A stretch of 64,000 nt of DNA from Halisarca cf. caerulea (taxonomy: Eukaryota > Porifera > Demospongiae > Chondrillida > Halisarcidae), in assembly GCA_963170055.1 (NCBI GenBank), contig CAUJGJ010000444.1:7233618-7297617 (forward strand). The letters are read 5' to 3'. Both the position numbers and the translations under genes were made by a program. This document shows, piece by piece, positions 53,963 through 64,000 of the stretch. Below the pieces are notes generated by a model, which was given only the letters and a program-made list of their open reading frames with translations, was not told where the DNA came from and did no database searches. Every line of letters begins with the position of its first letter. The stretch's first letter is position 1.

Positions 53963-54228
53963 TACAGTACTCATCAAACTGACAGTGCAAATAATATTTG
54001 CAAAATACAAAATTTTAATGATGCTGTATCGTTATACTTTGCAGAAAACAAAAGCCAGCACTTTACTAAAATCTGCAAGTACCACAACACTGCAGAAGGG
54101 TGCAAAAGAAGGACAAGCGTACTTTTGTACACTTGAACAAAGAAGATATCTTACAACTGGTATGAATATCAATGTGCTGAGTAAAATCTATTCATACAGA
54201 ATGACAATTTCTAAAGCTCGTGACGCTT

Positions 54229-55173
54229 CTTAAGATTAGTTGGAACTATGGAAAAAATTGCTGCACTGGCAATAATAAGAGCAGAATTTCAGGAGTTTGT
54301 TGGTCAAAAGGTCTCGGTATCAACTGTGAGAAGCTCATTGAACAATTTAGGCCTGTATGGATGAATAGCGTGGAGAAAGCCCTTGCTGAATGACAAGCAT
54401 CAAAGAAAGCGCTTTGACTTTGCCAAACGGTACCAAAGTTGGACATCTGAAGGCTGGAAGAAGGTGATTTTTAGTGATGAATCACGATTCCAACTGTTCT
54501 GCAGTAACGGTAGAACCTATGTGAGGTGAAGAAAGAGTGAGGAATTCAACGAGAACTGTGTTGTTTCAACTGTGAAACACAGCAGTGAACGGTTCGGTGA
54601 TGGTATGGGGATGTCTTTGGCAGATGGAGTAGGTGGATTGGCGAGAATGACTACCAACATGGACTCTGCGGTATACCAGGATACACTGGAACAACATTTG
54701 CTGTCAAGGGTTGCCCCGAGTTCCCGTATCTTCCAGCAAGACAACAGTCCCCACATGCCGAGGTCAATGAGGCAGTGGTTTTCGGCCCACAAAATCGAGG
54801 TTCTGGATTGGCCTGCACAGTCTCCTGACCTCAATCCCATTGAGAATCTGTGGGATATCATCAGTCGGCGTCGTCAGAGCCAAACATGGAGAAAGCCGGA
54901 TGAACTTTGGGAGCGAATATGCCACATTTGGAACACAATGTTGATCACCATCACAGATCAACTAATCCAGTCTATTCCTTGTCATTTGTAAGCTGCAATA
55001 GAGGCACAAGGTGGCCACACTCAGTATTATATATACATTTTAACTTTTGGTGATGAATTTATGATACCAAATTGAAACTCACCGTTACAATTTTAGGCTA
55101 CCCTTTTTCGAAAGTGCTATATCCACCATTTTTACGCACATGACAATCGTTCGGTTACTTTTGACTGGCACTG
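54229..55173 (+). pseudogene. Tc1-like transposase pseudogene with right terminus
   Basis: One frame gives the Tc1 signature in order: 'KVSVSTVRSSLNNLGLYG', 'WRKPLLNDKHQRKRF', 'FSDESRFQLF' (first catalytic Asp), 'QQDNSPHM' (second Asp) and 'PAQSPDLNPIENLWDII' (Glu). It is broken by TGA at 54361 and 54526 and by compensating frameshifts near 54600 in the 'GSVMVWG' block. The right end GTTACTTTTGACTGGCACTG stops at 55173 before TA. A possible left end is at about 53963 but matches poorly. Confidence 0.85.
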
Positions 55174-55194
55174 TATAGTGTATAATGAGTGTGG

Positions 55195-55303
55195 CCCCTT
55201 CGCAGGGTGTTAATTTGAGTGTATTTCTTTACTTGCTCGAGTACATGCAAACCATCTGTGCGTCACACGCGAGTTCCTGGTCACCTATCCTTGAACAGTA
55301 CAG
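55195..55303. mobile_element. Solo end of the 3802-type MITE
   Basis: Inverted relative to 3802: GGGTGTTAATTTGAGTGTATT, ACATGCAAACCATCTG, CACACGCGAG, CACCTATCCTTGAACAGTAC. It sits about 20 bases past the Tc1-like element, which probably jumped into a TA within it. Confidence 0.65.
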
Positions 55304-55852
55304 TATATATATAGACAACTATATAAAGACCATTTAAAACTGTTTGGTGATGCACTCACTGGGCTGTACTTCCATTCTTTGTTAATGCATGGGCCAGTGC
55401 AGCATGAAGTTGTTTGTAGTCGCTCTGTCAATGCAGACAAAGAAGAGAGGCTATTCAAGAGTGCTGGGACTGCAGCCAAGTGCACTGACAGGAAGCCTGA
55501 AAACATCCTGCTCACAGTATTGGATATGAGACGCTACATGCGGAACAGATAGAGACAAATTGTTTGATGTGCATAATGCATTACATCTGATTTTGAAACT
55601 CCTGCAGTCAGCGATCGTCCTTATGCAAATACACGTGCTAGACACTGTTTCTCCTTGTATAAAGGCTTAAAACGCACCAAATGAACATTGAATTGCCACG
55701 CAGCGCTATCGATCTAGCTTGATCCTAAACAAAAATGTCATAGAATGTCACACGTATGTCACATGATTCGAAGCCATCTTAGTAGCAATTTCGCTAAAAT
55801 TCCAGCTTACCAGCACATTAGGGAGATTTTGGACATGTCCCACATGCACTAG
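55304..55852. other. Spacer with no recognisable gene
   Basis: Short frames only; nothing was identified. Confidence 0.4.
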
Positions 55853-56345
55853 TAGCACTTGTGATGTACCACCCCAGTACAGTGTTCTTGTAGCACTTGT
55901 GATGTACCACCCCCGGTACGGTGTACTTGTAGCACTTGTGATGTACCACCCCCGGTACGGTGTACTTGTAGCACTTGTGATGTACCACCCCCGGTACGGT
56001 GTTCTTGTAGCACTTGTGATGTATCATCCCCGGTACAATGTACTTGTAGCACTTGTGATGTACCACCCCCGGTACAATGTACTTGTAGCACTTGTGATGT
56101 ATCATCCCCGGTACGGTGTTCTCGTAGCACTTGTGATGTACCACCCCCGGTACGGTGTTCTTGTAGCACTTGTGATGTACCACCACCCCCGGTACGGTGT
56201 TCTTGTAGCACTGGTGATGTACCACCCCTGGTACAGTGTTCTTGTAGCACTTGTGATGTAACACCACCCCTGGTACGGTGTTCTTGTAGCACTGGTGATG
56301 TATAACCCCTGGTACGGTGTTCTTGTAGTACTTGTGATGTACCCC
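55853..56345 (-). repeat. 39-bp minisatellite, about 13 copies
   Basis: The unit CACTTGTGATGTACCACCCC plus CGGTACGGTGTTCTTGTAG repeats head to tail with few changes. Because 39 is a multiple of three, frames stay open on both strands; the minus strand gives 13-residue repeats like VVHHKCYKNTVPG. No start, splice or flanking domain supports a protein. Confidence 0.95.
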
Positions 56346-57249
56346 TTACCTTATATTTGAACAGTCTCCAATCACCTTGCTTGTATCCAGTCATATAAAG
56401 GATGCAATCTGAGTTTTATTGGCCCATATTATGGAGCTTGAGATAGGAAATATGTCCTATTAATGAGTATCTCAAAAACAGTTATGATGCAAACAAAAAC
56501 AACCAACCATCAGAACATAATTATGCATACAATTTACAATCACAAACAGGCAAGCCATTCCTTCAGACATTTAGGATTGTTCATTGGCAGGCGGTGGAAA
56601 CTTATTCCGGAACAGGGCCGGTCGGTGCTGTTGTCACAGCCAAAGGCAATGCAGTAAGGCATACTCTTCCATACGCTATTATGGCATATGGATCGAGGTC
56701 GCTACCAGCTACATTTTTTGATGTCACGTCCTGAAAAAACATGGCGGTCAAAATTGTGATGCAATAACGACGTTTTAGCTACTTTGACTTGAAATATCTA
56801 CTGAACCAAGCGACTGGTGCAAAAATGAAACATAATTTAGTTAGTTTTGTGGATGCCCCAACATTTTGAAACCAACTTCATTTTTGGGTTCAGTACCCCT
56901 TTAAGCTGATACTCGTTTGTAGTCTTGGGTATGGCAGAAGACTACCACCATCTACACTCCGGATGGTTACTATGTTTCACCACCAATGTCACCACACCTA
57001 AGTGACTTCGCTCAATTTGCAGACATTGAGGATGTTGAGGATGGCACGATTTCTCTAGAATACACTCAAAGCTTCAACTCGTAAGCATCCATCTTCATTC
57101 CCGCCCAACTCTAATATTCGTCAGTATTCTAAATATTCATCCAAAGTTTCCTTGTTTTCATCAGTGTCATCCATTTTGTTCATTTAGTATCTATTCTAGT
57201 AAAATGATGAAATTCTCAGTGAAGTGGGTGTAACAGACTTTTAGAGCAT
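56346..57249. other. Spacer with a possible stray exon
   Basis: Near 56950-57081 a frame reads 'TPDGYYVSPPMSPHLSDFAQ' and stops at a GTAAGC donor-like site. No other exon or domain supports it. The rest shows nothing. Confidence 0.3.
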
Positions 57250-57310
57250 ATACGGTATATTATATATATATATATATCGGACGGAAGTGTAAATGAAAAC
57301 AATATAGACC
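57250..57310 (-). mobile_element. Family A tail fragment
   Basis: A short (TA)n followed by TCGGACGGAAGTGTAAATGA and AAACAATATAG; the hairpin is absent. Confidence 0.6.
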
Positions 57311-57389
57311 TAAAAATATAACTCTAAAAACTACTGAATAAATGCCATTGAACAGTATTTAATTGTATGCTGTATGTACACAGTTGAAG

Positions 57390-57698
57390 CCAAGAAGGCC
57401 AGACATCCTGGGAAGCAGCGGATATACAAAGGGGAAAGTTGCACTTTTGTCCATCTCCCCACACACCTATTGGAAGAAAAACAGACATCCTGGGAAGCGG
57501 CGGATATGTCACTACCAAGACAAATGCCACAAAGGGGAAAGTTAAACTTTTGTCCATCTCCCCACAAACCTATTAGAAGAAAAATGGTATCCCTACAGAA
57601 TTTGCTATAAATTCCCAAACTGTAAGGACCCCAAGTGTAAATGGGTTCACTGGGACAAGAGCACCTCTGTCATCCTTGACTCAGGGAATTCCAAGTAG
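57390..57698 (+). pseudogene. CCCH zinc-finger debris with a tandem duplication
   Basis: A unit of about 117 bases is repeated (AGACATCCTGGGAAGC and CTTTTGTCCATCTCCCCACA occur twice). In the second copy the frame reads 'RRICHYQDKCHKGES', stop, 'TFVHLP', then 'RICYKFPNCKDPKCKWVH'. The latter fits C-x5-C-x4-C-x3-H exactly, and the former would with Cys at the stop codon. The first copy keeps that Cys (GESCTFVHLP) but lost the front of the finger. CCCH fingers bind RNA. The frame ends TAG at 57696. Confidence 0.6.
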
Positions 57699-57984
57699 TT
57701 GATATAACTCCCAAAACAACGTTTTTTCTCAAAACCAACATATTTCAAAACACATTACCACATTATTACAACAAACCTCTCTTGTGACACTGGCAAGGGT
57801 TACTATCTTCGTCATCCTTCATCACACAATTCGAGACAAACACAATTCTGGCATGTTCCAGCTATTTTAGTTTCTATGTAAATACTGAAATTTGGAACGT
57901 GATGCAATGTAACATTTGAAAACATTGTGAGTGAGGGGCAACAGCCAGGCTACCCACCACCACCAACCACCACCACCTGACAAC

Positions 57985-58340
57985 GATAATTCCCACTCCT
58001 ACAAAATTGACAACACACTGGTAACATCTGTAGCTCTACGACGAGATCTCGGAACTTATACATACAACAACTTCCAATGGAAAACCCACTACTCTCATCT
58101 TTTAAAATAGCCTATTGAACTATCTATTTCATCAAACAGCATACCATGACATCTTCCTGCATTCACCTCAAAAGAACCTTGTGCACAATATTAGTCATAT
58201 TCAAAATAGTTGTACTGTTCTCAACTCTGGAATCCAAGACATAACTAAAATTGAACGGATGCAAAGACGCGCAACAAACTACTAATGGGCAACTCAAGCA
58301 CTAACTGTACAGGACAGACTGGTCTTGGGGGCGCCATCAT
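57985..58340 (+). pseudogene. LINE reverse transcriptase C-terminal fragment
   Basis: Frames give 'LRRDLGTYTYNNFQWKTHY', equivalent to the DLGV...L.W..H block after the reverse transcriptase core, then 'DITKIERMQRRATNY', equivalent to the conserved I..IE.VQRRA block. Stops and frame changes throughout show it is dead. Confidence 0.65.
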
Positions 58341-59454
58341 TAGAAGGGCGCTCTAATTGGAACTTTCACAGTAGTTTGAATTATAACACATACTTTTCTT
58401 AATAACAACATCAAATTCCAATCAGGTAACTTCAACATATTCAAATAACTCAAACACGTGATCATCATCAGCCAATAAACTAAAACGCAACCAACACCTA
58501 AACCTAAAAAGACCATATCAGAGCGTGGCCATACCACTGTCATAAAAGAATCTGTTTTGAAATCTTTTGGGCAGCTTCAAAGCACACTATGCATAGTTAA
58601 TGCAACATCAGCTTTCATTTGGAATGGGTCTGGACATACCTGATGTCCAGCAGGTAGTTCATTTGGGTCCACCACATTCTGTTGATATGTATATTCAGCG
58701 AAGTGGACATGCTGGTTTGGCTTGGTTACCTTATTTTACCTGGAAAGGCCTTTAGTCAAAGGCTACTATCCTAGGCACCCAGTAGAATTAGATTTCCAAT
58801 TAGAAATAGATTAGATTAAATTTCCAATACCTGGTAGGTATTGGAAACCAGTCGATTTGCTAATGCAGTTGACAAAACATACATGCAAAGTCCCAAATGA
58901 CTACATGGTTGACAGAAGTCATTGTCCCCGCAAAAACTGTTCATGCACTGTCTCAATGGATCTGTAGATGGGAACTACAGGGAATATCCAAGTACGGTAC
59001 TTTCATTACTAAACTGAACGGTTTACAGTTGTACCATATCTGTTTTTCTTCCGTGTGTACTTTGCACGCTTTCGTGCGTATGCTTGTGAACATATGCGTG
59101 CATGAATGCACGTAACATTTCTACTTACTGGCGTTCTTTTGAACGAGTACTGAAGAAAAATGACTGTGCACCATGTCCATTACATTGTCAGTAATTTAAA
59201 AGTTTTAAAACTTAAAAAAAAACCTCAGAATTATTGCATTCTTTGGCAAGATGGTGTATTTGGGCTATTTAAAGCAAAGAATTTTGTGCTTCAGACACAA
59301 ATAAAAGCTACAGTGAAAATATTTACCTTCTAGCTGAAGAAGGCCACAGAGTATGGTTTGTTGTACTTCTTGAAATGCCACCGAGAAACGGGTACCATAG
59401 CTAGGAAGAGAGGTACTGGAGCAATGAAAAAATGGAAGACAACAAAGAAACAAC
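58341..59454. other. Spacer with no recognisable gene
   Basis: Short frames only. A small hairpin (CCAATACCTGGTAGGTATTGG) lies near 58827. Nothing else was seen. Confidence 0.4.
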
Positions 59455-60022
59455 GCTAAGAGAACTGCAAATGCTGCTGCGAATGAAAGGACATGAAGTT
59501 GGTATAAGTACCCTTCACAAATGGAGACAAGATTTGGGGTGGAGCTTCACAGGGACAAATATAGTCTGATGATCCGAGAGGCTAAGAAGCACCTACTTTT
59601 TGGACAGGACCAGACTGCCCTTCAAATTTGTCTCTACTATGATGATGTGGAGATGTGTAACCCTTTAGGTATTAAGAAAACTGTGCATCAACTGGGTATG
59701 TGACTCACATTTTGCCTTTGGCATCTGCAGGAAACCAGTTATGACAATCCACACTGTTGAGGACGTTTCTCTGAAGACGTCCAACATATGAGGTGCTACT
59801 GTATCCATTGAGATCCTGTACGCACAGTAGCTGTGTGTATAGGAACAATATTTCTCACATCAGGCTTTTTTTACTACAACATTGGCAATGTCCACCCAAG
59901 GCACCGATCAAAGCTATCCAGCATCCATTTAGTTGCTATCACCAAACGGAGCCACATCAAAAAAGTACAGCATGTATACCATACTACAACTGGTGGTGGA
60001 TAACATCAAGAAGCTTTTGAGT
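59455..60022 (+). pseudogene. Debris of transposon-related proteins
   Basis: 59455-59560 reads 'LRELQMLLRMKGHEVGIST' then LHKWRQDLGWSF, the helix-turn-helix end of IS630/Tc1-like proteins, like 'ARQDLGWSYAAARY' in the element at 60600. 59600-59700 reads 'LYYDDVEMCNPLGIKKTVHQ' and 59865-60015 reads 'GFFYYNIGNVHPRHRSKL', 'HLVAITKRSHIKK' and 'LQLVVDNIKKLL', consecutive blocks of a domain I recall from uncharacterised animal proteins but cannot name. Frames are broken. Confidence 0.5.
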
Positions 60023-60599
60023 GTTTGCATGTACACAAAACATATACGTACATATGTGTAAAGGCTGTGAGTAGAAATTGGTAATCATTGAGCTCCAAGT
60101 GAAGTTCGGTTGTGATGCCAATAGACGGGTTCTCCCGTTGTTTGAGTAGAGTGAAGGCTTGCTAAAAGTTCATAAAACCAATGTAATCTTACATACGTAC
60201 TATAAGCATAATACTAATAATATTACTAATAAAATATACATGCATATATGTACGTACATATACTTACTTACTGCATGTATTGCATATTATAGGAGGATGG
60301 TCACTCATTCTCTATCAATGGTAAATCATGCCAATTTCGCGGTACCATTGCTGTTGTTTCAGCAGACAACCTTGCCAGCTGTGCCCTGGGGGGAGGGGGG
60401 GACTGAAGAAGGGAGCACAGCTTACAAAGGGTGTAGACAATGCATGGCCATACCAGATGAAATCTCCAGCAAAGTAACAATGAGGATATCTGAAGTGTAA
60501 ACACTATCACTGTATACAATATATACACAATCACACAGTTCTCTGAGAAAGAAATGGAATTGAGGACATTGGATGAGCACAGAGCCCATTGCAGCCTTT

Positions 60600-61460
60600 T
60601 GGAGGACAAAGACAGTTAGTGGAACGTCTGCCACATATACATCAATTCAGCATTCATTAGCATCGGAAGGAATCATTACTACAAGGCAAACTGTTCGGAG
60701 CACTATATCTAGATGAGAGACTACAGGAAGTGTACGTGACAGTGCTAGGAGTGGACATCCTAAATTGATCCCAGATGAACATTATCACTGTACTGATAAG
60801 CTCTTGACCGGAAACGATGAACTAACTGCAGGAGATCTAATGGAGCACATGGCAGCAGAGTTTGAACCCTTGGTCTATCCTGAAAGGACTGTAGCTCGGG
60901 CAAGACAGGATTTAGGTTGGTCATATGCTGCAGCACGATATTGTCAAGCCATTAGAGAACAAAATAAAATGAAGAGGCTTGCTTGGTGTCAAGATCGATT
61001 GAAAGAAGAGAAATTTGATGATGTGATATTCACAGATGAATCCACTGTTGTGTTAGAAGTACATTGGCGTAAGAGTTTTCGTAAGAGAGGTCAGCCAAGA
61101 AGTTAAAGTATAAATATAAGCATCCACTAAAAATCCATGTGTGGGTTGGAATATCTAAGTGTGGTGCAACTGGTATAGTCATGTGCGATGGCATAATGAC
61201 TACAACACGTTATGGTGACATTTTGTCTGCCTCCGTGTTACCCTTTATTCAGATGGCTTACCCAGATGGTCACAGGCTTTACCAGGACAATGATCCCAAA
61301 CATACGTCACAGTACATTCAGAACTGCTTTGGAAAAGTCCTGCTGTGAGTCCTGATCTCAATCCAATTGAGAAGGTGTGGGCCAGTCTAAAGGCATTCCT
61401 CCGGGAAAAGGTCAAGCCCAAAAATCTGGCAGAGTTAAAAGAAGGAATCCGCCAATACTG
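60600..61460 (+). pseudogene. IS630/Tc1-like (DDE_3 type) transposase pseudogene
   Basis: The frame runs 'TSIQHSLASEGIITTRQTVR', stop, 'GSVRDSARSGHPKLIPDEH' (helix-turn-helix with basic linker), 'RLAWCQDRLKEEKFDDVIFT' with TDES (first Asp), stop at 61104, 'KIHVWVGISKCGATGI', 'YQDNDPKHTS' (second Asp), then a short deletion/frameshift at about 61340 and 'SPDLNPIEKVWASLK' (Glu). All catalytic residues remain, but at least two stops and one frameshift inactivate it. Confidence 0.85.
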
Positions 61461-62079
61461 AAAAAAAAATAACACCAGACGTTTACACAAGATATATAGA
61501 CCATTTGCAGAATAATAGTACGCGATGCGAATGTCCACGGAAATCGCCTTTCGCATATATGTGCATGCATATGCAGGCTGTTTCTAGTAGTAATTAGTAG
61601 TTGTGTTGTAATCAATTTTAATTAGGTATACATTTGATGGTAATGGATTATAATGTAATTGTAATGGAGCTGTTTCAGTCTCAGAGTAGTTGTAAAGGTA
61701 GTTGGTATTCTTTTGCTATTTGCATCAAATTACACAATTACAGTACAAGACAAAAGAAATGTACGTGAATCTGCAAGCGCAAACGGAATTTTACTACATA
61801 CGGTGGCACGGAACGGCCATTTGTAGCGATTCCGCAAGTGTACACGAATACATGTTGTGGACGCGGAGAGCTATTAAACCCTGACCTTGGGATTGTTTAT
61901 TTAGCTGTAATTGGCTGTGGTTGATTCTACTCGTTCCGCGCTTATCTAGGGATGAGCTGTTCGAGCATTTATCTGCTTTGAACATAGTCGAATTCGCTTG
62001 AAAGTTGACATGATCAATATTGAAATACATTCGCAAGAAAACTCCTTTAGGCTTAATAATGGGATCTCTTCTCACTTTA
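61461..62079. other. Spacer with no recognisable gene
   Basis: Short frames only; nothing was identified. Confidence 0.4.
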
Positions 62080-62143
62080 TTAGGCTGCCTGCAGCAGCCC
62101 CTACATTGTGCTCATTTGGACGTCTGGTGTGTAACGCTCGTCC

Positions 62144-62187
<44 letters not shown>

Positions 62188-62432
62188 ATTTGAACAAAAG
62201 TCTTATAGAAGAGAATTTATATAATAGTAATAGAGAAGTATGAATTTATGCAGGAATGAATTATAGGAATTGTTTGAAAACAATTGCCAAATATGGCAAT
62301 TATTTGAAAACAATTGTCCAGGCACAATAAACATTATGTTCAATGAATCTTCAGCTGTGCACTTACACTTCAATGCTTTTAAGAGTGTGTGGGGCGGCAG
62401 CCCCCACGAGTTTGTAACTCGAATTACTTGTT
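62080..62432 (+). mobile_element. Family A repeat, full length
   Basis: Hairpin AGGCTGCCTGCAGCAGCCCC, 'GGTGTGTAACGCTCGTCC', (TA)n (62148-62184), 'AGAGAATTTATATAATAG', 'TGTGCACTTACACTTCAATG', and end GGGGCGGCAGCCCCCACGAG with CTCGAATTACTTGTT. It is inserted directly before a piggyBac-like relic. Confidence 0.85.
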
Positions 62433-62435
62433 TTC

Positions 62436-62500
62436 ATCCAGAAACATTCCAGCACATGGCAGATGAAACCAACAGGTGCGCAGAATAGGTCCAGTACAGT
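62436..62500 (+). pseudogene. piggyBac N-terminal core relic
   Basis: 'HPETFQHMADETNRCAE' followed by a stop resembles the I..ETNRYA block that opens the piggyBac core. It probably belongs with the fragment at 63545-63870; a family B element (62712-63010) lies between. Confidence 0.45.
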
Positions 62501-62711
62501 GTGGAAAGGTTTAAGCACCTTGGAAACCTACATCTGCAGAAGAAAAAGGTGTTCCTAGGATGCACCATGGTCCATGATCAACAACTTACCTGCCTTACAC
62601 ATGTTCTAGATGCAGGATCCCTTCTTTTGAAATGATGGCATCACACCTGTTGTCATTTGGGAGATGATTACAAGATTTCCCAATGCTTCCACCTCAACAA
62701 CACTAAGCAGA

Positions 62712-62901
62712 ACAAGCGATTCGAGTTTAAAAAACTCGTGGGCCGCCCACGGCCCTGGAAACTCGAATCGCTTGGAAATCGTCTTCGAAGAACTCTTCTG
62801 GTCGAAAAGACTCTTCGCTGATAAAATCAGAAGCGAACGAATGAATTTTACCGAAATATAACCGAAAGATTACGTACCGACTTCGCGTCCGCCTTGTTGT
62901 T

Positions 62902-62932
<31 letters not shown>

Positions 62933-63010
62933 CTAGACATCGTTCCGGACGTTCCGGACACTTCTGGTGAAAGTAAAAACAATATAGGGCCGCCTTCCGG
63001 CGGCTCAAAA
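62712..63010 (+). mobile_element. Family B repeat, full length
   Basis: ACAAGCGATTCGAGTTTAAA, core GGGCCGCCCACGGCCC, GAAACTCGAATCGCTT, body, (TA)n (62904-62930), 'GTTCCGGACGTTCC', hairpin GGGCCGCCTTCCGGCGGCTC then A residues. It closely matches 36204-36527. Confidence 0.85.
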
Positions 63011-63544
63011 AGAAAGGAGAAGATGGATATGATATTCTTTACAGGACCCAACCAATACTAAACATGTGCGTGTGTCAGACAGTCCTTGAGCCTGCAAGAA
63101 AGCGGAGGGTGGATGAGGGCATATGGTGACAGCATAATCAGTCAAGGCAAAAGAGAATGCCATCCACATTGCTACTTCAATTTGGTTTCAAATGCATTGC
63201 CAGTTCTACACGTGTAAAATCTACAGACAGTAGTCCAGTAAACACTTGCATAGAATTTAGTTGTACCTCCTTAGAAAGAGTCTGGACTTAGTAAAGTATG
63301 ACATGTTAGTCAGAGGGGTATCAAATCTCATCATCAATCCAGCACTGATGGAAAGCCCAGCCCAAGCACCAAGAAGAGGGAAGGTAATAATAACACACAA
63401 ACATGGAGGTTTTGCAAGTATAGGAAACTGTGCCCTTAAAATGGCAATAATAGGACCTGGCTCAAGTTTCCGGTATTGTATGCACCTATATTAGTACCAA
63501 TATTTATTAAAATTTTGTTGAAAACGCTAAATTTAGGATCTGCT
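63011..63544. other. Spacer, possibly degraded transposon interior
   Basis: No domain recognised. By position it may be part of the piggyBac relic. Confidence 0.3.
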
Positions 63545-63870
63545 AAAAAGAGCCCTTAAGTGCCATCCAAAAGCACTTATCTGATCTTTATCAACCACTA
63601 CAGCAGCTATCAATCAATGAGAGAATGGTCAAATCAAAAGCAAGAACACATTTTTGTCAGTACATTCGAAATAAGCCCACCAAATGGGGCTTCAAATCCT
63701 GAATACTGGCTGATGTAACTGGGTACACAGTGGACTTTTGTTGTATAGAGAAATAAGCTATTACATCCGGGCAATACCGTGTGTGTAGCTTGGCGTGACA
63801 ACAAACGCATAACCACCATGTCCAGGTGTACTCAGAAGTTGAGGAAGGATGCAAAAGAGTGGTGAGCATA
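63545..63870 (+). pseudogene. piggyBac transposase relic related to transposase 2
   Basis: 'SDLYQPLQQLSINERMVKSK', 'HFCQYIRNKPTKWGFK', stop, 'GYTVDF' parallels residues around D432 of transposase 2 (ELYQPLRELSVDERMVKSK). It then jumps to 'SYYIRAIPCV', stop, 'LAWRDNKRITTMS', parallel to YYIRSQHDVYVCWRDNN. About 80 residues including the second catalytic Asp are deleted and stops are present. Confidence 0.8.
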
Positions 63871-64000
63871 TGGATGTTATAGTAGCTGTTGTTTGTTTCT
63901 GCAAAGTGAATTTGTTAGAGATGGTTGAGAAGCAGACAGACGGCAAGAAAACCACAAGAGTCTTCAAGAGCAATACTCATTACTATCTTGCCCATAGACT

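Noticed and set aside
55818..56394. Three long repeat-protein frames in the minisatellite, and a CRISPR-like reading of it
   Set aside because: The units are contiguous with no spacers, so it is not CRISPR. Frames stay open only because the unit is 39 bases.
58827..58850. Small hairpin considered as a tRNA or small RNA
   Set aside because: No cloverleaf, no A/B box and too short; treated as a chance palindrome.

Overview
The window looks like nuclear DNA of an invertebrate animal, most likely a sponge (demosponge); the phylum is an inference. The reasons are short spliced introns with GT/AG borders, secreted mosaic proteins built from TIG, AMOP, VWD, EGF and VWA modules with almost all introns in phase 1, AT-rich spacer DNA full of (AC)n and (TA)n arrays, and a dense load of piggyBac, Tc1/IS630, Mutator-like, pogo-like and Helentron-like elements. 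No prokaryotic operon, rRNA, tRNA or CRISPR array was seen.

Layout. 1-13.1 kb is mobile-element territory: several MITEs and two apparently intact piggyBac transposons (5059-7678 and 9944-13147). The second is inserted in the reading frame of a degenerate LINE reverse transcriptase. 13.8-22.0 kb holds gene A (9 exons, 1016 residues predicted). 22-39 kb is spacer with simple repeats, MITEs and a strikingly GC-rich island (27.9-30.4 kb) carrying a broken long reading frame with a SET-like C-terminal half. 39.3-48.7 kb holds gene B (11 exons, 1139 residues predicted), a tandem paralogue of gene A in the same orientation. Inside one of its introns sits a 1.8-kb Mutator-like element with a perfect 9-bp target duplication and its own open reading frame. 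48.7-64 kb is a graveyard of MITEs, a 39-bp minisatellite, CCCH zinc-finger debris, Tc1/IS630-like, LINE and piggyBac relics.

The main biology is the gene A/gene B pair. Both encode a signal peptide, TIG-like domain(s), an AMOP region of the SUSD2/MUC4 type, a VWD domain, a conserved post-VWD cysteine segment, EGF repeats and a C-terminal VWA domain with a MIDAS motif. There is no transmembrane anchor, so they are probably secreted adhesive or matrix proteins. Gene B has an extra TIG exon and an extra EGF exon. Both carry GEPH where SUSD2/MUC4 proteins carry the self-cleaving GDPH, and both have a basic, furin-like stretch just upstream. Long runs of near identity between the two genes alternate with diverged stretches, which suggests gene conversion.

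Two interspersed repeat families (here called A and B) share one architecture: a foldback end with the core ATTCGAGTT, a central (TA)n array, and a GC-rich terminal hairpin. They recur through the window, including in introns of both genes. They resemble non-autonomous Helentron-type elements, but that placement is inference.
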